Positions 13,016 to 24,200 of a stretch of DNA of 64,000 nt are shown here, one piece after another. The notes under the pieces are model-generated. The model ran no database searches. It worked only from the letters and a program-made list of their open reading frames with translations, and was not told the DNA's origin. Position 1 is the stretch's first letter; each line of letters begins with the position of its first letter. Made by a program: the position numbers and the translations under genes. Origin of the DNA: Blattamonas nauphoetae (taxonomy: Eukaryota > Preaxostyla > Oxymonadida). Location: the NCBI GenBank assembly GCA_033064195.1, contig JARBJD010000148.1, positions 62,001-126,000 of the forward strand, in the 5' to 3' direction.

Positions 13016-13429
13016 AGGATTAAACACACTGTTTTTGGTGAAAAGGGCACGATCACAAAAAAATGCAGTCGGTCGGTCGACGAGCAGTCGGACCGACCGC
13101 TGCCCATGCCTAATTTGGTGAAGAGGAGAATCAAATCCAAATGAGATACGGGACATGGAGAGCAGATTAAAGATGCCCGAAATGTTCATCCCAAATTCCA
13201 ACTACCGAATGATTGAATCCAAAGAAAAAGACGAATTGTTTCGCATTGTTGACGGTTGTTCCTCCCATCAGTGTTGGTTCTGTCATCTCGTCAACTGATT
13301 CCATCGAAATCGTTCGCATCAACCAACAGACAAGATCCTGAGGGTAAGGATTTCCTTTCACTCAATCCTCTACCAAACCTGTGCCTTCAACAAGTGAGAT
13401 ATCCCTGGTGACGTGTAAGGAAACAATGG

Positions 13430-14632
13430 GTGGCAGATCCAATCATGACTCAGCCTAGTCAACAGTCAGTGTTAATCCAATCCGATGCACTATCTTCGAT
13501 AAATGTTAGTGCTGATCTCATCACAGAGATTACGAAACAAGTAATCAATTCCATTCCTCAATACATATCGCAAGCAACAACTCAGTCAATTGCACGACCG
13601 ATCGAGACTAAAATTGGAAACACGGCAGAACAAGCTCTAGATCCCCTTTCACCGATACACTCACAAGAAAAGATCCTCAAGAGGAAACGTACTTCTCCCA
13701 CTAGAACAGATCGAAGGCACCGAAATCGACCATCTAAAAATCGAAGTATAGCTGTGCATCGTCGGAATAGACGACAACAATCCAAATACGATTACACTGA
13801 CAGTAGTTTCGAAGAATCCTCAGAGTCATATCAGTCGTCAACAATGATATCAGACACTTCTTCGACAGATGATGACTTGATGCGTCTAAAGGAGATTCTT
13901 CGCCACCGAAAGTCGAAATCGCACAGGACTACAAAAAGGAAGAAGAGTTCCCATCGAAATTTGAGCACATCGACACGATCATCATGCAGCGATCGGCGAC
14001 ACAGACGAAGTGGAATCTCCAGCCGACAAAGACAGGAAATGCTAAAGAAACAACTTTTCAAAGATATGAAGAAGCAAGAACCATCTTTTACTAAGAATTG
14101 GCTGCAAACAACATTGCCAAATCAGCAACGTGATTTGACAAATTCACATACGTCTCAGATCAAGAATTTGTTGGGAATTCCCACAGAAATAGCTGCAAAC
14201 CGTGCGATAATCACAGAGGCGCAGAGAATACAAGATCAGGCCTTGATGACAGCAACACATTCAACCTTTTCGTCGATCGGACACATGGCCCAAGTTTATG
14301 ATATGGTCACACATGGAGAGCCGCCAAAACACATCCTGCCAATTATCACGAAGGGTATCTTGGATGCTGCGGACTCTGCAGCCTGCAGCCATCTTGGCCG
14401 ATACGTTACCCCGGTCAATGCGGGACAGGTCGCTTTCACTTTGGGGCTCACTCAACCAGCGACAGCCCCCAATGATCTGCTTCTACCTCCCAATCAATCT
14501 CCAGGGTTCACTCAGTCCAATAATCCACAACAACAGTTTAGTCAAAATTCTTTCTCTCAACAAGGGGGGTCAGTCCGCCTCCCGACTCAACCCAAGGGAC
14601 AACGCAACAGATTCTACCCCAAACGACATTAA
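13430..14632 (+). CDS. DIRS gag-like protein
   Basis: An about 400-aa open frame, Ser/Arg-rich in its first half and Gln/Pro-rich at its end, directly after the left terminal repeat. Its position and composition fit the first gene of DIRS elements; no zinc knuckle is seen. Confidence 0.55.
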   Translation: MADPIMTQPSQQSVLIQSDALSSINVSADLITEITKQVINSIPQYISQATTQSIARPIETKIGNTAEQALDPLSPIHSQEKILKRKRTSPTRTDRRHRNRPSKNRSIAVHRRNRRQQSKYDYTDSSFEESSESYQSSTMISDTSSTDDDLMRLKEILRHRKSKSHRTTKRKKSSHRNLSTSTRSSCSDRRHRRSGISSRQRQEMLKKQLFKDMKKQEPSFTKNWLQTTLPNQQRDLTNSHTSQIKNLLGIPTEIAANRAIITEAQRIQDQALMTATHSTFSSIGHMAQVYDMVTHGEPPKHILPIITKGILDAADSAACSHLGRYVTPVNAGQVAFTLGLTQPATAPNDLLLPPNQSPGFTQSNNPQQQFSQNSFSQQGGSVRLPTQPKGQRNRFYPKRH

Positions 14633-14676
14633 CACAACCATCCAGTCGACCAGTTCCGGAGAGGCTGAGGGATGCC

Positions 14677-16607
14677 TTGGCGAGATGGGAGGAGATAGGC
14701 GGGAAGGAGAGGGTGTTAGCAGGGGCAATGTGGGAGTGGATCAGTCCAGAGTCCCCGCAGAAGTTGCAAGAACTCCCGTGGTCTCCTCCATTCAAGGGCA
14801 ATGTGGAGGAGACGGCGGCTTTTCATTCACTCTTGTTGGAAGAGATCCAGACGGGTGTGGTTGTTCCTGTCCCACAAACGGAAGTCACCCTCTCTCTTCA
14901 TACCTTCCTTGTCCCAAAAACGGGGGGGAGATGGCGGAAGATCTTGAATGCGACGGCACTCAACAAGGAACTGAAGGTCGAGCATTTCAAAATGGAAGAT
15001 GTAAAAACAGCGACCTCTTTCATCAATGGAGGAGAATGGATGACGAGTATAGACCTGAAGAATGCATATCAACATGTCTTGGTGCCTCCACAACTCAGGA
15101 AGTATCTCTGCTTCGAGTTCGAGAAGCAGTTTTATCAATACGTGGGAATGCCGTTCGGGTTGTCGACTGCTCCGCGAACGTTTACGAAGATTATGCGTTG
15201 TGCTGTGAAACATCTCCGCCACATTCTCCAGATTCCGATAATCTTCTATCTAGACGACATTCTCCTCATCTCGCAAACGATGGAGTCGGCAAGGGTCAAT
15301 ACAGAAAGAGCGATGGAAACCCTGACAAACTTGGGTTTTCAGATTGCCGTCAGCAAGTGTCAGACAGTCCCATCCCAATCAATCGAATTCTTGGGATGGT
15401 CGATCGACGCGGTTACACAATCGATCTCAATCACCTCGTCTCGACGCTCCAAACTCCTCCATCAATTGCGGATGACCAAGGCAATCATCCTACATCGAGA
15501 ATCAATCAGAGTGAGGGACTTGGCAGCTCTGATCGGTCGTCTCAACTTCCTTCGAACGGTCATTCCAGCTGCGAGCCTCAACCTGCAGAAATTAAACCAA
15601 TGGAAAGACATGGGTGCCAGGCAGGGTGGATGGGAAGCGAAGGTCCAGCTCAACCGTCTCCACCTGGGAGAGATCACCTTCTGGGCTTCAGCGATAGAAC
15701 GGAACACTCCTCACTCCTTCCGTCAAGTCACACCCACAGCATCTCTCACCACAGATGCGAGCCCATGGGGCTGGGGATGTGTGCTCACGATTGGGAGGAG
15801 ACAACTCTCTTCCATGGAGTCTGGACCGAACAGCAGAAGGTTCAGACGTCCAATTGGAAAGAAACGGCAGCGATTCGTTTCTCCCTAATCAAAGCGACCA
15901 TGCTCCTCAAGCAGAAGGATGTGCGGGCAATCACAGTTCACAGCGACAATACGACGGCCGTTCAAAATGTGAAGAAGCAGAGAGCCACCTCATCCCTTGT
16001 TCAGATCACGAATCAAACTCTTCAAACAATCAGATCGAGTGGGATGATTCTGGCCGACATCCAACACATTGCGGGAGTGAAGAATACAGTAGCGGATGCT
16101 CTGTCAAGGCTCCACCCTCTTGCGGAGTTCATGCTGACCCCTCTAGCGCTTCAGGTATTGAAAGATCGATGGTCTTACGTTCCTCTGATCGATCTCTTCG
16201 CCACAGATCAGAACAGACAATGTCACAAATACTTCTCGCTGAGACCGGAAGAGCACTCAGCTGGCGTGAATGCCCTCGTCGTCAACTGGACAGGGATGAT
16301 ACAACCTCTCTGTCATCCTCCGATTCTCCTCATTCCACGAGTTCTGAAGAAGCTGAGGGAGGAACCAGTGAAGAAGGGAGTCCTCATCACTCCGGACTGG
16401 AGCAATCAAACTTGGTCTCCTCTCCTATCTCTGGTGGAGTTGGACAGCATCGTTCTCGGACCATACTCCACGATGACAGTGAATACGGATCCGACATCGG
16501 AAGCGAGCCTCCCCCCAGGGAATGTACGAGCATCTCTGGTGGGGGAGAGAACCTGGAGGGGAGAGACTTCTTCAGAAGTCTGTGTGATGAGGGAAGAATC
16601 CCAATGA
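14677..16607 (+). CDS. DIRS reverse transcriptase / RNase H region
   Basis: Reverse transcriptase motifs run in order: LVPKTGGRWR, SIDLKNAYQHV, GMPFGLSTAPRTF and the catalytic YLDDIL, followed by RNase H blocks TTDASPWGWG and ADALSRL. The type is DIRS/Pao-side rather than LINE. It overlaps the recombinase frame downstream. Limits are approximate. Confidence 0.8.
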
Positions 16608-17626
16608 ATGTCCGAAATGTGGAAGAAGACGCATACAAACACAAGGGCCCTTGGATGCGGGCTTGGAAGTTATTCAAACAATATTGCGAGAAGTTCAATC
16701 ATTCTGTTTCCTTCATTGTTGCCAAGTCAACAAACATTGAACAACTTCTTTGCAGTTTCGTCGCAGATCTTGCCGAGCGGTTCCCACCTCCGAACCAACT
16801 CCCTCACACAGCAGTTCCGAAAGTCGTCAGATCATTAGGCCTCTTCCACCCAACACTGCACAACGACAGGTCACACCTGAATTCTTTCAGACAGGTTCTT
16901 GCAAAGAGTCACCCAAAGAACAAGTCAAAACGTCACTACACCGTAATGTGGAATATTGATCTGCTCCTGAACTGGGCACAGAAAACAAATGAATTAGCCA
17001 GCGAAGATCCAGAGGTCCAGCAGATGAGAGCGTTGTCTCTCCTCCTTGCAACGACGTGCTGTCGCCGTGCAGAGATTGTCAACCTTCGATGGAGGGACGT
17101 TGACTTCCATGAATCATCGGACTTCATTCCAACGTCATTTGCGACGGTGACAATCAGGGCAAAACAGAATCAATTGCAGGACGACATCAGATTTGTTCGA
17201 GACGAAGGGGATGAATCATTCTCAGCCTTTCGAGCATTGATCGCACATAAGAGAAACATCGAGCGAGTCATTGCAGAGTCGGTTGACACAGACATTGCGA
17301 ATTGCAAGATATGGTATGATTTCAGGAAAGGCGTTCCACTGAAGATGCCGGCCATTGCGTCCATTCTAAAAAGTGTGCTGAAAGAGATCGGTGTCCCTGG
17401 TTCTTACGGACCATACACGGTCAAGCATGCAGCGGTGAGCCACCTCAGGCGTGTGGCCAAGGTTCCGCTGGAAGTAGTCAATAGCCATGTGGGTTGGTCT
17501 CTCACTTCGACAATTGCAGACGTCTACTACTCTGCTCCAATCCTGATTGGAACTGGAGTACCCACACTCGCAGAGAGTTGGTGGCTGCCCTTACGGGTTC
17601 ACGGCCTTCCAACTGTATCGAACTAG
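15755..17626 (+). CDS. DIRS tyrosine recombinase
   Basis: The C-terminal half carries the tyrosine-recombinase tetrad pattern: an Arg in CCRRAEIVNLRW, the HLRR box, HVGW and a terminal Tyr in ADVYYSAP. The N-terminal part of this open frame overlaps the reverse transcriptase region. This enzyme, instead of an integrase, defines the DIRS class. Confidence 0.8.
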   Translation: MRAHGAGDVCSRLGGDNSLPWSLDRTAEGSDVQLERNGSDSFLPNQSDHAPQAEGCAGNHSSQRQYDGRSKCEEAESHLIPCSDHESNSSNNQIEWDDSGRHPTHCGSEEYSSGCSVKAPPSCGVHADPSSASGIERSMVLRSSDRSLRHRSEQTMSQILLAETGRALSWRECPRRQLDRDDTTSLSSSDSPHSTSSEEAEGGTSEEGSPHHSGLEQSNLVSSPISGGVGQHRSRTILHDDSEYGSDIGSEPPPRECTSISGGGENLEGRDFFRSLCDEGRIPMNVRNVEEDAYKHKGPWMRAWKLFKQYCEKFNHSVSFIVAKSTNIEQLLCSFVADLAERFPPPNQLPHTAVPKVVRSLGLFHPTLHNDRSHLNSFRQVLAKSHPKNKSKRHYTVMWNIDLLLNWAQKTNELASEDPEVQQMRALSLLLATTCCRRAEIVNLRWRDVDFHESSDFIPTSFATVTIRAKQNQLQDDIRFVRDEGDESFSAFRALIAHKRNIERVIAESVDTDIANCKIWYDFRKGVPLKMPAIASILKSVLKEIGVPGSYGPYTVKHAAVSHLRRVAKVPLEVVNSHVGWSLTSTIADVYYSAPILIGTGVPTLAESWWLPLRVHGLPTVSN

Positions 17627-18164
17627 CTGTACAGGAGAAAGAATCAAGACATCCTTCTCTTCTTTTTCATTTTCAATGATTCTTCTCCCTTCTTTTAGGT
17701 CCCTTTCAACTCTCACTTGTTGAAGGCACAGGTTTGGTAGAGGATTGAGTGAAAGGAAATCCTTCTACAACAAACCAGTGCCCTTCAACTAAGAACGCAG
17801 CCACACAACTGGGGCTCGTTCGGGGGGACTCTTGTTTTTATGTCGCGGAGCGACTCTGAATATACCTTTTGGTTCTTTTACACTTCATTAGTCACTTTTG
17901 ACCTCTCGTTTGTCCAGTTTTTGTTCCTCGTTGAGGATTTCTGGACGAGAGACATCGTTCTCTCTTTTTGCCCTTCAACTGCCCCCACTTGGGCAAACCA
18001 ACATCGTGACTCTTCAGTCCCTTGTTGTCAATCTTTTTGGGAACAGATAAAGTTGTTTTTGATTTATTCTGTTTGGTTTTTCCTGATTGGATCTGCCACC
18101 CATTGTTTCCTTACACGTCACCAGGGATATCTCACTTGTTGAAGGGCACTGGTTTGTTGTAGAA

Positions 18165-18957
18165 AAGGCTCATGAAACAATCCGAACCATTGTTCGATCA
18201 ACGAATCCAGTTATGTCACAACGTGACGCTTCAAATCGTCGAAGACGATAAACTCAAAAACGAAAAATATCATTCTTTTCCAGACTCAACAGATCAGCTG
18301 GAAATTGTGTCTCGGATGCTGAACGAAGACGACATCCCATCTGCCGTTTATCTCCTCAGACCGAAATGATTGTTCGTCTGTACTGCTCCAGCTTGCGTGA
18401 GAATCAAGAATTCTGTCGAGGGAGAACAGTGGCATCTTTGTTTGGAGGAATGAAAGAAAGATGTCGTTGATTGGCAATATACTCACATCAAGGGAGATCA
18501 TAAAAATAAGGAGATCTCCACGAATTCAACATCGCAGGACATTACCGACACTGTCCAGATTTCTCAAGTGCCTCCATCAGTTTTGAAAGATCTTCCACCA
18601 ATTCATGCCCATCTTGAGATTCACATTTCTTTATCGCGTGTGATTCTCTCGGTGAAGTCCAAATCTTCTGTCCTCCTTATTGGACTGCGTGCATAGAATC
18701 AATTCGTTGTTCGACGCCAATCTGATGAATGGCTTCCTGTGAGATTCACTTAATTATGGGCAGATTTGGAGATTCTCCGAGAACGGATGGACTTGACATG
18801 AAGGAGTCACGAATGGATCTCGTCTGAACGGTATTGCCGTTCGAATGATTTGGTGATGATCCTGGTCTGTACAACACCCTCCATTGAGGACATCGATGTC
18901 GTGATCATCTTGAACTGTGGATTTCGTCAGTCTATGGGACATGGAATCTCAAGAAAC
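18165..18957. other. Intergenic stretch with a duplicated upstream motif
   Basis: A 65-codon open frame (18172-18369) directly follows the DIRS element and may be the end of an interrupted gene; nothing in it is recognisable. At 18757-18797 lies a copy of a 40-bp sequence also found at 20078-20118. I see no RNA gene. Confidence 0.35.
18757..18797 (+). repeat. 40-bp direct repeat, copy 1
   Basis: GGGCAGATTTGGAGATTC then CCGAGAACGGATGGAC; the second copy at 20078-20118 differs at about three positions. The copies lie 160 and 127 bp before two consecutive start codons, so a shared regulatory sequence or a duplicated relic are both possible. Confidence 0.5.
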
Positions 18958-19761
18958 ATGTTCTTCCTCTTCGCTCTTCTCTCAGCCTCCAGCTTCCGCT
19001 CCCCAAACGAACTGGGTGCCGACCCAACCGCTGCAGCAGTCTCAACAGTTGATGTCAAAACCTCAAATGCTGACACTCCCCTCACCATCGCTTTCCGTGC
19101 GACCAGCAAGACGCAGTACACAGCCACGTTCCGCCTCGGCTCAGCCTCAACCCCTGGCGTCACCATCCCAGTTGTGTTTACAGCGGCAGATCACAAGTCC
19201 ACAGTGTCTGTGACATTCGCTGATGGTTCGACGTCAGCCACGAAAGTTATTGACATTGTTGATGTCGCCGATGATGGCAAGCTTGCGAAGAAAACTGCAT
19301 ACACCATCACAGCTGATGGATACTCTTGCAGCCTCAACACTTTCACGCCTCGTGACAACACCATCATTACTGGTTTTTCTTCTCTGTCACACTTCGGGAA
19401 GAAACCAGACGGTGCCAAGGATTCGGTGACCCTCACCCTCGTCAACGACCTCCTCCCAGCGGAACTCCCAGCCGGTGCCAAGAACACCCTCAAGCTCGTC
19501 GCTGAAGCCCCAAACAAGAAAACCACTGAACATGTGCTCGACAAAAGTGATAAGGTCGAGTGGGAGCCACATGCTGGCATGCTTCACGTCGAATACCTGT
19601 TCAACGATTGCAAGATCAAAGCCAACAGCAATGTCCAGGCCACTCTCGTCATCACACCCGACCTCTCTTGGGCTAACCAAACCATCAAGTACGAGGCCGG
19701 TGCCAAGAGCGTTGCTTCTGTTGTTGCTGCTCTCTTCTCTGTTCTCGCCCTCGTCTTCTAA
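18958..19761 (+). CDS. Secreted or GPI-anchored surface protein, 267 aa
   Basis: I chose ATG 18958 over the upstream in-frame start because it opens directly onto a signal peptide (MFFLFALLSASSF). The mature part is Thr/Ser/Ala/Val-rich and beta-strand-like, with only two cysteines (YSCSL and NDCKI) that could pair, and one NQT glycosylation site. The protein ends in a hydrophobic tail (VASVVAALFSVLALVF) with no charged residues after it, the form of a GPI-attachment signal. No named family is recognised. It is intronless, with codon use like its neighbours. A role as a cell-coat protein is inferred from architecture only. Confidence 0.75.
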   Translation: MFFLFALLSASSFRSPNELGADPTAAAVSTVDVKTSNADTPLTIAFRATSKTQYTATFRLGSASTPGVTIPVVFTAADHKSTVSVTFADGSTSATKVIDIVDVADDGKLAKKTAYTITADGYSCSLNTFTPRDNTIITGFSSLSHFGKKPDGAKDSVTLTLVNDLLPAELPAGAKNTLKLVAEAPNKKTTEHVLDKSDKVEWEPHAGMLHVEYLFNDCKIKANSNVQATLVITPDLSWANQTIKYEAGAKSVASVVAALFSVLALVF

Positions 19762-19959
19762 GAACAAAGAAGAACGAAATGTTCTCTTTGAATTTAAATG
19801 TTCCGTTTTAAGAGTCTCCACTATTCAGTCACCTCTGTAATATATACACTATTTCATCGGTACTGTTTGTGGAAAGCGAATTGGTGTACGCTTGGCCAGA
19901 CACTCTTGACGAGAGGAAGAGTATTGCTCTGGACTGAATCGGAGATTTGTGAGATCGTC

Positions 19960-20010
19960 CAGTTTGAGCAGAGAAATCGAAGATACGCTTCTGAACGGAT
20001 GAGAATACTT
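19960..20010 (-). pseudogene. Tiny relic of the Arm-like family
   Basis: On the minus strand this reads ILIRSEAYLRFLCSNW, matching ILIPSEAYLRYLCLNR of the split gene at 6489-9995. No other family blocks are in frame around it, so only a fragment survives. Confidence 0.5.
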
Positions 20011-20077
20011 TATACAGGTTTAGCGTCTCTTTCTTTCTCGTGACAGAGCACTCAGAGAGCATGAGATAAATTCGTTG

Positions 20078-20118
20078 TGGGCAGATCTGGAGATTCACCG
20101 AGAACGGATGGACATGTC
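20078..20118 (+). repeat. 40-bp direct repeat, copy 2
   Basis: Second copy of the sequence at 18757-18797, here 127 bp upstream of ATG 20246. Confidence 0.5.
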
Positions 20119-20215
20119 ATTCATTCTTCAAAAAATCGGGATTATTTTTGCATTATAAACTGCTTAGGAGAAATATTCCAACCAGTTAATCGTTTACATT
20201 TATCCGACGATCTCG

Positions 20216-20222
20216 CCCATAA
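20216..20222 (+). promoter_or_regulatory. CCCATAA motif upstream of the 20246 gene
   Basis: Same heptamer as in front of the five intact Arm-like genes, here 23 nt before the ATG instead of 26-28. Confidence 0.35.
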
Positions 20223-20245
20223 AACATACTTATTCATAGTTTGTC

Positions 20246-21058
20246 ATGCACCAACAAGAACAACAACGTTTCACCATCGTCGGTTCGCCACGCTTTTTCC
20301 TCATATTTTTCTAAGCTCGTGGATGCCATGCTCCGATGTTAATTCTCTTCATCATTGGATTTCTTCTGATGGCGGCAGCCATTCCTGTCTGCATCTACTT
20401 TGAACCGGGTCTCCTCGGTATTGGCATCACTCTACCGCTCTTGCCCATGATTTACGGCCTCATTTTTGGAGTCGGCTATGGTCGCCGTATCACCATCACT
20501 GTCGATGCTGCTGAAAATGCCTTCACAATGACCATTAACGAAGGATGCTTGCGCCGATGCATGACCTGCTGCTGCCCATCAGGTCTACGAGGCACATCAA
20601 CATACAAATTCACCGACGTGATGCGAGTTAACTCAGTCCCGTCTTGTGGCCAGTCACAACTCCAGATTTTGTTTATGAACGGATATATCTTCAATTCCGC
20701 CTCCACTTTCAAAACTATGGATGCAATGCGTTTCGGCCAAGCCGTGAATGGATATTTGATTCAACACGCACCACAAAATCTCGCCAACGCCCAACTCATG
20801 CACCCCATGCAATTCCGTGGCAATCAACCAATGAGCTATCCTCCCCTTGTCGGATATCCACAACAGCCCGGATACACCGCTCAGCCCGGTTATCCCGCCC
20901 AGCCCGTCTATTCTGCCCAGCCACAAGTTGTTCAAGGCTATGCTCCTCCACCAGGCGCTTACGCTCAACCAACACAGCCACCGACTCAGCTGTATTCGCA
21001 GGAATCTCAACCTGCTCAAGCTGGTCCTGTTTCTGGCTCACCTATCGCGAAGGAATGA
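20246..21058 (+). CDS. Two-helix membrane protein with Cys cluster and proline-rich tail, 259 aa
   Basis: Exons 20246-20282 and 20316-21058 are joined across a 33-nt GT..AG intron, giving an N-terminus MHQQEQQRFTIVARGCHAPM. Two hydrophobic segments follow (LILFIIGFLLMAAAIPVCIY and LLGIGITLPLLPMIYGLIFG), then a basic-turn domain containing CLRRCMTCCCPSG, a likely palmitoylated or metal-binding cysteine patch. The region after it has short strands and an amphipathic helix, and the last third is a QPGYPAQP-type repeat ending in SPIAKE. The shape suggests a small hairpin membrane protein with a cytosolic adaptor tail. Without removing the intron the start is ambiguous. No close family is recognised. 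Confidence 0.7.
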
Positions 21059-21223
21059 TCCAACCTTCACTTCACATCCGTGTTCTATGTTCTCTACTGA
21101 GCCTTTTCTTTCGTTCTTCGAGCTTCTATCGAGTGGCGATTCTTGTTTCGCTTCTCTTTTTCATTTCTGCTGAAATATATCATCACACAGCACACCAAAT
21201 TTTGATCAAACCAAGAGAAAACC

Positions 21224-24200
21224 ATGAATAGTCCCAATCATCCACTCATCGTCAAACGCGCATGCGATTTGTGTCGAAAAAAGTTTCTATATCTTCTCTT
21301 CTTATCCTTTATCACCAAATTTCTGATACCACCCTGCTCTCTACTTAGGAAAATAAAATGCTCAGGGTATGTCTCTTTCGAACTCTTTCACAATATCACT
21401 CATTTCTCCCCACTTCAGAACACAACCCTGTTCAAATTGTTCTGCTCGTGGAGTTCAGTGCACATACAAACTCGTCAGTTCGAAAAGTTTGCATCTTTCC
21501 TGATTCATCGCTGCTGAACGCTTTCATTCCGTCTTTCATTGTCCAATCTCTTTCATGATTATCACACACTCTCTCCTTTTTCTTCTGCACAGTGAAACAG
21601 TTCTCAGCAAGCTCTCAACAGAAACAATACCAAACGCCATCTCCCATTCCAAATCCTGCTTTGTCAATCAATACCCCCTTCCCAGCAGGAAATGTCACTT
21701 TCATGCACAACCAGCGAAATCGTCCTCTTCCCCCAATCAATTCATTTTCCAACCAATCATCGTTCCAAAAGACGGATCCACTCCAACACAGACCGCTCTT
21801 TGGTCAAGCACTCCAGTCACAAATTGAATCACAGATGCTCGAGGCTGAGCTCACTGTGCAAACGATGTTTGATGATATTCGCTTTCCTTTCTTGGAGATC
21901 TCGCACTCGTACAAAATGCTCTATCTTGAGATCTTCAGGAGATATCTCAACCAGGCTGATGGTCTCCTCGGCCAGAATATCTCTTACTTCAAATTCTTTC
22001 CTTTTCGGATCCAAGAATTCCTTCGTTTGATGAAACAGAAGAAGAGACAAAGCGAAATCTCTGCTTCTGAAACTGCTTCATTTCCCCATCCCACGGCTCA
22101 GAGAACCGACACCATGGTTTCACCAACACCTCGATTCACCACTCTTGAACAGAGTTGTATTCACTACTTCTTTGCCCTTCACGTCCAGTTTTATGCAATC
22201 ATCGCAATTGCTGCCCATTCAATCGGCCATTTCTGCGCTTCGTCACTAGCAATTCGACAAGCTCGCCTTTATTCATCGATGCTCCACGATGCGATTGAAT
22301 GCATCCCAAATCAAAAGTTAGCAGTTCATCGCCGAATCAAAGCCACTATGCCGGCATACAACCCACTCATCTCGACTATTCACACACACACCTCCAACAA
22401 ATCACATGCTGCATCGATGGAGTTTCTACGCAAGATGACAGATTCTCTTATGTTCCCAACAAACACAATGCCACAACAGGATGCTTCCAGTCCGGAATCG
22501 ACTTCCAATTTATCCAATTCTCAGATATTCAACACACCTATTCCGGGCTCGGTCCTTCTCACATCATCACCATTTTCACTTCTTCTTCATTCACTCATTT
22601 TCACCGACTCTCTCACGACCACTCTCCCTTTCACTGATTCTGAACTCATGGATGCTTGCTTTGTTGTGGACTACTTGACCGGTGAAGAGCTGATCAACAA
22701 ATTTTACGCCTTATCGTATCAATCCACCTTCCGTTCGAACGAAACGACAGATCTTGTTTTTTCGGTCATGAGTTCGCAATTCTGTCAGGATGCACTCTTC
22801 TCCCGCTATTCCCCTCTCAATACAATGGTAATGCCTTGCCATCCAAGAATCAATGAAATTCTCTCTCGAGCTAACAGAGCAGCCAAGCGACCACCGCCGC
22901 CCATCCACCGCGGAGCACCACTAACGCACATGCCATCCGAATTTGATGCAAAGGAGGTGTACGGTTTTCAACAGTTGAGTGTTGGGACGGAATCAGGACA
23001 ATCGATTGAGAAGCTCCTTGACGACTATGACCACGCATGCACGTCATTCTACACATTTCTGGCGACCCACACATCACACCCATCTGCATATCAGAATCAG
23101 CTTGTTGATTTCTTGGGTGAAATGCTCCGGACCATTTTGGAGTCATTTCTGTCCGTTACCCATCCAAACCATCGACAACTTGCTCACCTTCTTTTCCACA
23201 CCGCAAACCAACTTCAATTTCCTGCTCTGACTCCTCCTCAGCCCCACTCATCATCTCATACTTCTGTTTCTCCGGAACGTCCGGTCCAGGAACCACAAAC
23301 AATAAAATCTGAATTGTCACCACCGATCTCTCCCTCTCCGTCTCATCCTGTCACACCAAGCGCTAAACAGATCCAATCAAAACTCCACATAATGGATACT
23401 CTACTTCGACCGTCATCACGATATCTCTCGCTCCTGGATTACGTGATCAAGAATCGATCCCTTGCTTTCCTATTTCCGCTTCTTGTCGATTCGTTCTACT
23501 CCTCAATGAATACCGTGTCTGTAGTATCACATTCCTTCATGCTAACGCACCATCCAATCCTCACAGCAGCCATCCCACCGGACACAACAAAGGTCGCCAA
23601 ACTTCGCCGTCTTGCTGGCCAGTCCGACGATGAAGACTTCCCAAATCCATCTCCAACTCCAATTGAGTCCAAAGTTCTCAACAATTTCCTAAACAGAAAG
23701 AAAATCCCAGAAGAAGACACGGAATTCGGACATCTGTTCTCGCCAGGCAACGTGATCGCCACGGACGGATATGGCTCGTTCTTTTCACGATCCATTGGAG
23801 TGGCATTCAATCTTTATCAGAATTCCGAGGAACCACTGCAGACATCGCGAATAATCATTCACTCATCAATGTACTCCACGATCATGCTGTTCCTGTCGTT
23901 CCTTCCGTCCTGCCTGCCTCTCTTCTCGTCCTCCGTGCAACTTAAAACCCTCTCCCTCTCCCAATACAAGCTCTCCACCACTCAACTCTTCTCTCTCCTC
24001 CTTTCCATCGCCGACACCCAGAATAAACTAGTTGCGGCCGGAATGCGTCTCACCAAACCATATCTTCACATCTGCGTTCCCCTCGACGACACACATCAGT
24101 ATTCCCCGTTCTTCCCGCCGGCAGATGCCAAAATTGTGAGTTGTGAAGCTCGCATGAATGGGACAGAGATGGGTGGGATGGATGGGGAGGCGATGACGGC

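Larger units (their letters stand above)
10110..13112. mobile_element. hAT-like element, 3003 bp, 8-bp target duplication
   Basis: Both ends read TAGGCATGGGCAG(T/C)GGTCGG inward (21/22 matches) and are flanked by a perfect direct repeat ATTTGGTG (10102-10109 and 13113-13120). An 8-bp duplication with short TIRs beginning TAGG..TGGGCA fits the hAT superfamily. Sub-terminal GTCGG/CGACC motifs recur at both ends, as transposase sites do. No hAT transposase frame is visible; the interior holds gene-like spliced sequence on the plus strand (11.1-13.0 kb). It lies just upstream of the start of the split Arm-like gene (ATG 9995, minus). Confidence 0.8.
13347..18164 (+). mobile_element. DIRS-type tyrosine-recombinase retroelement
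   Basis: About 4.8 kb. The left end (13347-13440) is repeated in inverted form in two places: its outer part at about 17711-17762, and its inner part at 18089-18147. The sequence after 17762 is in turn the inverted complement of the right extremity (about 18138-18164). This is the split inverted-repeat plus internal-complementary-region layout of DIRS elements, which lack direct LTRs and use a tyrosine recombinase. Parts in order: gag-like, reverse transcriptase/RNase H, tyrosine recombinase in overlapping frames, as the family is known to use. Repeats are near-identical, so it looks young and largely whole. Confidence 0.85.
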
